Shown piece after piece: positions 60,055 through 64,000 of a stretch of 64,000 nucleotides of DNA. The stretch is taken from assembly GCA_033549065.1 (NCBI GenBank), contig JAWSUE010000005.1:62001-126000 (forward strand). Reading direction: 5' to 3'. Under the pieces are notes generated by a model. The model did not search any database. It saw only the letters and a program-made list of their open reading frames with translations, and was not told where the DNA came from. The first letter of the stretch is position 1, and the number at the start of each line of letters is the position of its first letter. The position numbers and the translations under genes were made by a program. The DNA is from Bacillota bacterium (GTDB lineage Bacteria > Bacillota > Dethiobacteria > DTU022).

Positions 60055-60715
60055 TAGTAAAACAGGTGATAAAGTTTTTATATCCTGGAGCGGCGGTAAG
60101 GATTCATACCTCTCACTGCTTATGGCCAAAGAAAAAGATTTACAGATTGCCTGCCTGCTAAGTTTTGTAGGAAGTGACGGGTTTAGCCGTTCTCACGGTT
60201 TGAAGAACAACATCCTCTACGAGCAGGCAAATTCCCTGGGTATTCATCTCGAAATTGAAGAAGTAACCTGGGAAAGCTATGAAGAAGGGTTTGAAAATGC
60301 TGTAAAAAGGTTGAAAGATATTTACGGAATTACCGGAGGGGTTTTTGGTGACATCAACCTTAAAGAACACCGGGAATGGATCGAAAAGATGAGCGATCGC
60401 TGTAATATAAGCTATAATTTGCCACTGTGGATGATGGAAGAACGGGATGTTTCTGATGAACTCATCCGGCGTGGTGGTAAAACTTTACTGGTTTCAATCA
60501 GAAATGATCTGGTTGATGAAAAATGGCTGGGTAAAGTGATGGATCCAGGTTACGTGGAATATTGCGAAAAGATTGGAATTTCACCATGCGGGGAAAATGG
60601 AGAAGCCCATACCCTGGTTGTTGACGGTCCCATGTTTAAATACCCGCTTCCCTTTAAAACCGGAGATATAAAGCGGAAAGAGAAAATGTCCCGGATAGAA
60701 ATTATTTTAACCTGA
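60044..60715 (+). CDS. Dph6-like ATP pyrophosphatase (adenine nucleotide alpha hydrolase family)
   Basis: A 223-residue protein of the diphthine-ammonia ligase family. The PP-loop is ISWSGGKDSYLS near residue 13. GVFGDINLKEHREW is near residue 100 and the C-terminal GENGEAHTLVVDGPMFK near 190, both hallmarks of Dph6-type enzymes. Bacteria do not make diphthamide, so the substrate must differ. It overlaps cobC by 11 bases as the last gene of the B12 operon, which suggests an ATP-dependent amidation or similar step on a corrinoid or its precursor (inference). Confidence 0.85.
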   Translation: MLINSKTGDKVFISWSGGKDSYLSLLMAKEKDLQIACLLSFVGSDGFSRSHGLKNNILYEQANSLGIHLEIEEVTWESYEEGFENAVKRLKDIYGITGGVFGDINLKEHREWIEKMSDRCNISYNLPLWMMEERDVSDELIRRGGKTLLVSIRNDLVDEKWLGKVMDPGYVEYCEKIGISPCGENGEAHTLVVDGPMFKYPLPFKTGDIKRKEKMSRIEIILT

Positions 60716-60818
60716 ATCAGGTTTATGCCAGGAATGCGCCATGCGGCAGGAAACGTTCCTGATCAAGGAGAACTATACCCAGGTTATCCTATCAAATATC
60801 ATGAAGGAGGCTTTTATT

Positions 60819-61742
60819 ATGGCTGAAAAACGGGAAGTAAAAGATTGCCCCTATTGCGGTGAAGAAATACTGGCCAAAGCAATAAGGTGCAAACACTGCA
60901 GGTCTGATCTTGAACCGATGGAACCCAAAGCAGCAGAAACACCACAGCAAACCTTGATACCGGCTACACCGCCACCAGTACCGGATATGCCTTCAGATCC
61001 AACACCACCTCCGGTTACACCACCACCGTCACCAGTTCAACCTGCTGCTCCCACTCCACCACCGGTTACACCGGAAATGACTGCGCCTGAACCTCCGGCA
61101 GCTTCGCCACCAACTTTAAGCCAAGGAAGTATACCAACCCCACCTCCTGCACAGGGAGAATCTCAATCATCAGGCAGCGGTGGAGTAACACCCCCGGCTG
61201 GTCCTGTTCAGGGTTCGGGTGGCTTATATGAATACCCCAAGGCAAACATCGGCAAGCGGATTCTGGCCTACATTATAGATGCTCTTATCGGAGGGTTACC
61301 GATTGCCATCCTGACGCCGATAGCCCTTATTCCGGTATTCAGGCATGCTTCGACTTACAGCTATTACGGTGATTACTATTCAGTCGGTCCCAATATAGGT
61401 TTAATTATATTTGCGGTGATAGCTTCAGTTATCGGCGGGGGTTGGGCTCTGTTTTACTTCCTGTTCCGTGACGGTTTTGCCAACGGCCAGAGCTGGGGTA
61501 AAAAAATCAGCGGCTTGATGGTTGTTAACCTTGAAGACAACAACCCGTGTACAAAAGGTAAATCTTTTGTCCGAAATGTATTTGCCTGGATCATTGCCAT
61601 TGTTCTTGGATGGATACCGGTTTTGAATTTCCTGGCCGGAATTGCCGAGCCGGTTATTGCCTTGATTCATGCCAGGGGACACAGGGTTGGTGATATGGTA
61701 GCTAAAACACAGGTGATTGATCTTGAGCATTATAGTAAGTAA
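60819..61742 (+). CDS. RDD-family membrane protein with N-terminal zinc ribbon and Pro-rich linker
   Basis: A 307-residue protein. Residues 9-32 form a C-x2-C...C-x2-C zinc ribbon (CPYCGEEILAKAIRCKHC). A Pro/Thr-rich linker with repeated TPPPV units spans about residues 40-130. An RDD domain follows from YPKANIGKRILAYIIDALIG, with hydrophobic helices and the Arg and Asp residues. ATG 60819 is chosen because AAGGAGG lies 8 bases upstream; the frame opens at 60741. Function is unknown. Such domain mixes may scaffold membrane proteins. Confidence 0.85.
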   Translation: MAEKREVKDCPYCGEEILAKAIRCKHCRSDLEPMEPKAAETPQQTLIPATPPPVPDMPSDPTPPPVTPPPSPVQPAAPTPPPVTPEMTAPEPPAASPPTLSQGSIPTPPPAQGESQSSGSGGVTPPAGPVQGSGGLYEYPKANIGKRILAYIIDALIGGLPIAILTPIALIPVFRHASTYSYYGDYYSVGPNIGLIIFAVIASVIGGGWALFYFLFRDGFANGQSWGKKISGLMVVNLEDNNPCTKGKSFVRNVFAWIIAIVLGWIPVLNFLAGIAEPVIALIHARGHRVGDMVAKTQVIDLEHYSK

Positions 61743-61848
61743 TTCGCGCCGGTTGTTAAATGTAAATTCTGCCATTAGAAAAGGCGAATCTGATCTACGT
61801 GAAAAAACGATCAGTCTTTTGCATATTACCAAAAAGGCGGAGGTTTAA

Positions 61849-63279
61849 TTGCATTCAGAGTGTGCTGCTTTCAACAGGATAACTCCTGATATTCTCAGCG
61901 AGCTGATCTCTATTACCGGTAAAGATTTTATTTTATGCGGTGATGCAGAAATACTGGAACCTTATTCTCATGATGAACTCTCCGATCCAGCTTATTTTGC
62001 TATGCCTGAAGTTGTAGTAAAGCCGGGCAGCGCTGATGAAATATCCTTGATCATGAAGATTGCTAATCGCGAATACATTCCAGTTACCCCACGGGGAGCG
62101 GGAAGTGGATTATCAGGTGGCGCCATTCCTGTCTGTGGGGGGATTTTACTTTCTCTGGAAAGGATGAACAGGATTCTTGAGATCGATCAAGACAATCTTA
62201 TAGCAGTTGTAGAGCCGGGAGTTGTAACCAATGATCTGAACAAGATGGTCGAAAAAGAGGGACTCTTCTTTGCCGGTTACCCGATGAGCCTTGAATCGTG
62301 TTTTATTGGGGGTAATGTTGCTGAAAATGCTGGCGGAGGACGGGCTATTAAATATGGTGTGACCGGGCGTTATATAACCGGCCTGGAAGTTGTAATGCCA
62401 ACCGGGGAAATTTGTAATTTCGGCGGTAAGAGAGTTAAGGATGTTTCCGGTTATAATATGGTTCAATTGATGATTGGTTCAGAAGGCACCCTCGGTATAT
62501 TTACTAAAATATTTGTAAGGCTTATGCCATTGCCCCGGGCAAAAATAGATATGCTGGTAATGTTTAAGGATATTGAGACGGCAATAAGTGTAGTACCCAT
62601 AATCATGACTAAGACAAGAATCATTCCAACCGGAATTGAATTTATGGATAAACTTTCACTTGACACAGCCAGCGATTTTATTGGTGAAAAAAAGCGTTTC
62701 AATGAATGTGGGGCAATATTAATTATAGAATTGGATGGCAATGATCCGGACCTTGTCCGCGAAGATTGCCTTTCAATCGGAGAACTCTGCCTCGATAAAG
62801 GGGCTCTTGATGCTTTTATAGCTGAAGGCCCTGTAGATCAGGAAAAAATCTGGAATGTGAGGCGACGGGTAGCCGAAGCTTTCAAGGCGATCAGCCCTGA
62901 ACAAAGCTTAGAAGATATAGTAGTGCCCATGAATAATATCCCGAGATTAATGCCGCGTTTAGGTGAGCTATCCGAAAAATACGGGGTTTTAATTCCTTGT
63001 TATGGCCATGCCGGTGATGGCAATTTACATGCTACCATCGTAAAAAAACCGGAAACGTCTCTCGAAGAATGGCACAGAACTTTGCCTTCTATACTAAAGG
63101 AGTTGTATACAATTACCCGTGAATTAGGTGGAACGATTAGCGGAGAGCATGGTATAGGCCATAAACGCAGAGATTATCTATCGGTTGTTCTTAAGGAAGA
63201 TGAAATTATGGCAATGAAAAAAATAAAGCATGCGCTTGATCCTTTTAATATTCTCAACCCGGGTAAAATATTTATATGA
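61849..63279 (+). CDS. FAD-linked oxidase, GlcD/lactate dehydrogenase type
   Basis: A 476-residue flavoprotein. The PCMH FAD-binding domain is clear: TPRGAGSGLSGGAIP near residue 80, EPGVVTNDLNKMV near 121, GGNVAENAGGGRAIKYG near 148 and SEGTLGIFTKI near 210. The cap domain ends in CYGHAGDGNLHATIV near 383 and SGEHGIGHKR near 430. The family oxidises glycolate, D-lactate or other 2-hydroxyacids, usually with an Fe-S or ETF partner; none is visible downstream. TTG 61849 follows GGAGG. Confidence 0.92.
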   Translation: MHSECAAFNRITPDILSELISITGKDFILCGDAEILEPYSHDELSDPAYFAMPEVVVKPGSADEISLIMKIANREYIPVTPRGAGSGLSGGAIPVCGGILLSLERMNRILEIDQDNLIAVVEPGVVTNDLNKMVEKEGLFFAGYPMSLESCFIGGNVAENAGGGRAIKYGVTGRYITGLEVVMPTGEICNFGGKRVKDVSGYNMVQLMIGSEGTLGIFTKIFVRLMPLPRAKIDMLVMFKDIETAISVVPIIMTKTRIIPTGIEFMDKLSLDTASDFIGEKKRFNECGAILIIELDGNDPDLVREDCLSIGELCLDKGALDAFIAEGPVDQEKIWNVRRRVAEAFKAISPEQSLEDIVVPMNNIPRLMPRLGELSEKYGVLIPCYGHAGDGNLHATIVKKPETSLEEWHRTLPSILKELYTITRELGGTISGEHGIGHKRRDYLSVVLKEDEIMAMKKIKHALDPFNILNPGKIFI

Positions 63280-63338
63280 AGTTTTCTTATTCCGATTTCC
63301 ATGTTCAACTCAGTTTAACTGGTGAGGTACTCTTTTTT

Positions 63339-64000
63339 ATGGTTCAGGATAACTTAAAGTTAATTCTAAAAGAAGTTAATGAAAAGAGAATTATTGAATT
63401 AACTGAAAAACTGATTTCCATTCCAAGTCATCATGGACTGAATGAACCGGAGAAAGGAATAGGGAAATTTATTTATAACTACCTTTGCGAAGAAGGTCTT
63501 GATGCAGAATTGATTCCTGTAGCCGGATCAAGATGTAATGTTTTAGCTGGGTATGGTTCAGGAAAGAACAATGAGAAAACTTTAATGCTGGAAGGGCACA
63601 TGGATACGGTAGATGTAAAAAACATGAGAATAGATCCATTTAAAGCCATTATTAAAGATGGCATGATCTATGGCCGTGGTGCAGCTGATATGAAAGGGGC
63701 TCTTGCTGCTATGATCTCAGCCCTGGTTGCCTTGAAAAAAAGAGGAGTTGAGTTGAACGGCAGAGCATATTTTGCCGGGGTGATTGATGAGGAGTTTTGG
63801 TACAGGGGTGCTGCTTACCTTGCTCAAAATGGACCAAAAACCAGGTATGCAATAGTCGGGGAACCGACTGGTTTGGATATACATAATGGCCACCGGGGTT
63901 TGGTGTGGGTTGAGGTTAAGGTAAAGGGGAAGTATGCTCACGGAGGAACACCTGAACTGGGAATTAACGCGATTGAAAAGATGAATAAGATTATAACCGA
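63339..64000 (+). CDS. M20 family peptidase/deacylase (partial, 3' end outside window)
   Basis: An open frame from ATG 63339 to the window end, 220 codons of an expected about 400. Metal-binding motifs of the ArgE/DapE/CPG2 group are visible: EGHMDTVDV near residue 89, YGRGAADMKGALAAM near 113 and DEEFWYRG near 150, then GEPTGLDIHNGHRGLVWVE. It hydrolyses an amide bond in an acyl amino acid or dipeptide. GGTGAGG at 63321-63327 supports this start. An in-frame ATG at 63276 overlaps the stop of the previous gene as ATGA and would add 21 residues. Confidence 0.88.
   Translation, partial: MVQDNLKLILKEVNEKRIIELTEKLISIPSHHGLNEPEKGIGKFIYNYLCEEGLDAELIPVAGSRCNVLAGYGSGKNNEKTLMLEGHMDTVDVKNMRIDPFKAIIKDGMIYGRGAADMKGALAAMISALVALKKRGVELNGRAYFAGVIDEEFWYRGAAYLAQNGPKTRYAIVGEPTGLDIHNGHRGLVWVEVKVKGKYAHGGTPELGINAIEKMNKIIT

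Noticed and set aside
60709-60723. AACCTG-AAT-CAGGTT hairpin at the end of the cobalamin operon
   Set aside because: Three-base loop and no T-run, so too weak to call a terminator.
1-64000. tRNA-Pyl or other tRNA genes
   Set aside because: I looked for cloverleaf-like stretches in the gaps and saw none; tRNA-Pyl is probably upstream.

Overview
The window reads like a chromosome segment of a strictly anaerobic Gram-positive bacterium of the Clostridia type. The reasons are Shine-Dalgarno motifs of the GGAGG type, many TTG and GTG starts, short intergenic gaps, sigma-A-like promoters, a split pyrrolysyl-tRNA synthetase (pylSn as its own gene), corrinoid metabolism and amino-acid fermentation genes. 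The exact taxon cannot be fixed from this sequence alone. No rRNA, tRNA, CRISPR array, insertion sequence or phage module was seen.

Layout. 0-1.7 kb: the end of a pyrrolysine operon (pylC partial, pylD, pylSn). 1.7-7 kb: a dicarboxylate/glutamate symporter, a glutamine amidotransferase, a flavodoxin-like gene interrupted by an in-frame UGA, an MFS exporter and a GNAT acetyltransferase. 7-13 kb: a histidine-degradation operon (hutU-like, hutI-like, fchA, ftcD, hutH) whose enzymes depart from the family consensus at several active-site positions. 13-16 kb (minus strand): an acyltransferase and marR-hgcA-hgcB, the mercury-methylation gene pair behind a cysteine-rich MarR regulator. The marR promoter is a near-perfect sigma-A promoter overlaid by three GTTG-N7-CAAC boxes. 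16-19 kb: a PatB/MalY lyase and a c-di-GMP-I riboswitch in front of a secreted acidic low-complexity protein. 19-24 kb: dinB, a methyltransferase and a zur-znuBCA zinc-uptake cluster with a double palindromic operator. 24-41 kb: stress, ferritin-like, hydrolase, threonine degradation (kbl, tdh), molybdopterin oxidoreductase, GH63-like and CE4 carbohydrate enzymes, homocysteine methyltransferase, cyclophilin, acyl-AMP ligase, a small caspase-fold-like protein and ychF. 41-47 kb: a GH3 lipoprotein and a second, more canonical hutU-hutI pair. 47.4-48.5 kb: three consecutive eroded genes (radical SAM, Mrp-type ATPase, DUF134), each lacking internal or 3' sequence. 49.5-60.7 kb: a cobalamin-riboswitch-controlled operon for corrinoid import and nucleotide-loop assembly (btuFCD, cobU, cbiB, cobS, cobD, cobQ, cobT, cobC and a Dph6-like ATPase). 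60.8-64 kb: an RDD membrane protein, a GlcD-type FAD oxidase and an M20 peptidase cut by the window end.

How the parts fit (inference). The organism probably ferments histidine and threonine. Histidine breakdown through FtcD and FchA feeds C1 units into tetrahydrofolate. Pyrrolysine-containing methylamine methyltransferases (not in this window) and HgcA both need corrinoid, and the B12 operon supplies it. The most notable loci are marR-hgcAB with its operator array, the divergent hut operon, the pyl genes, the c-di-GMP-controlled secreted protein, the cluster of deleted genes and the ferritin-like gene without a standard start codon.
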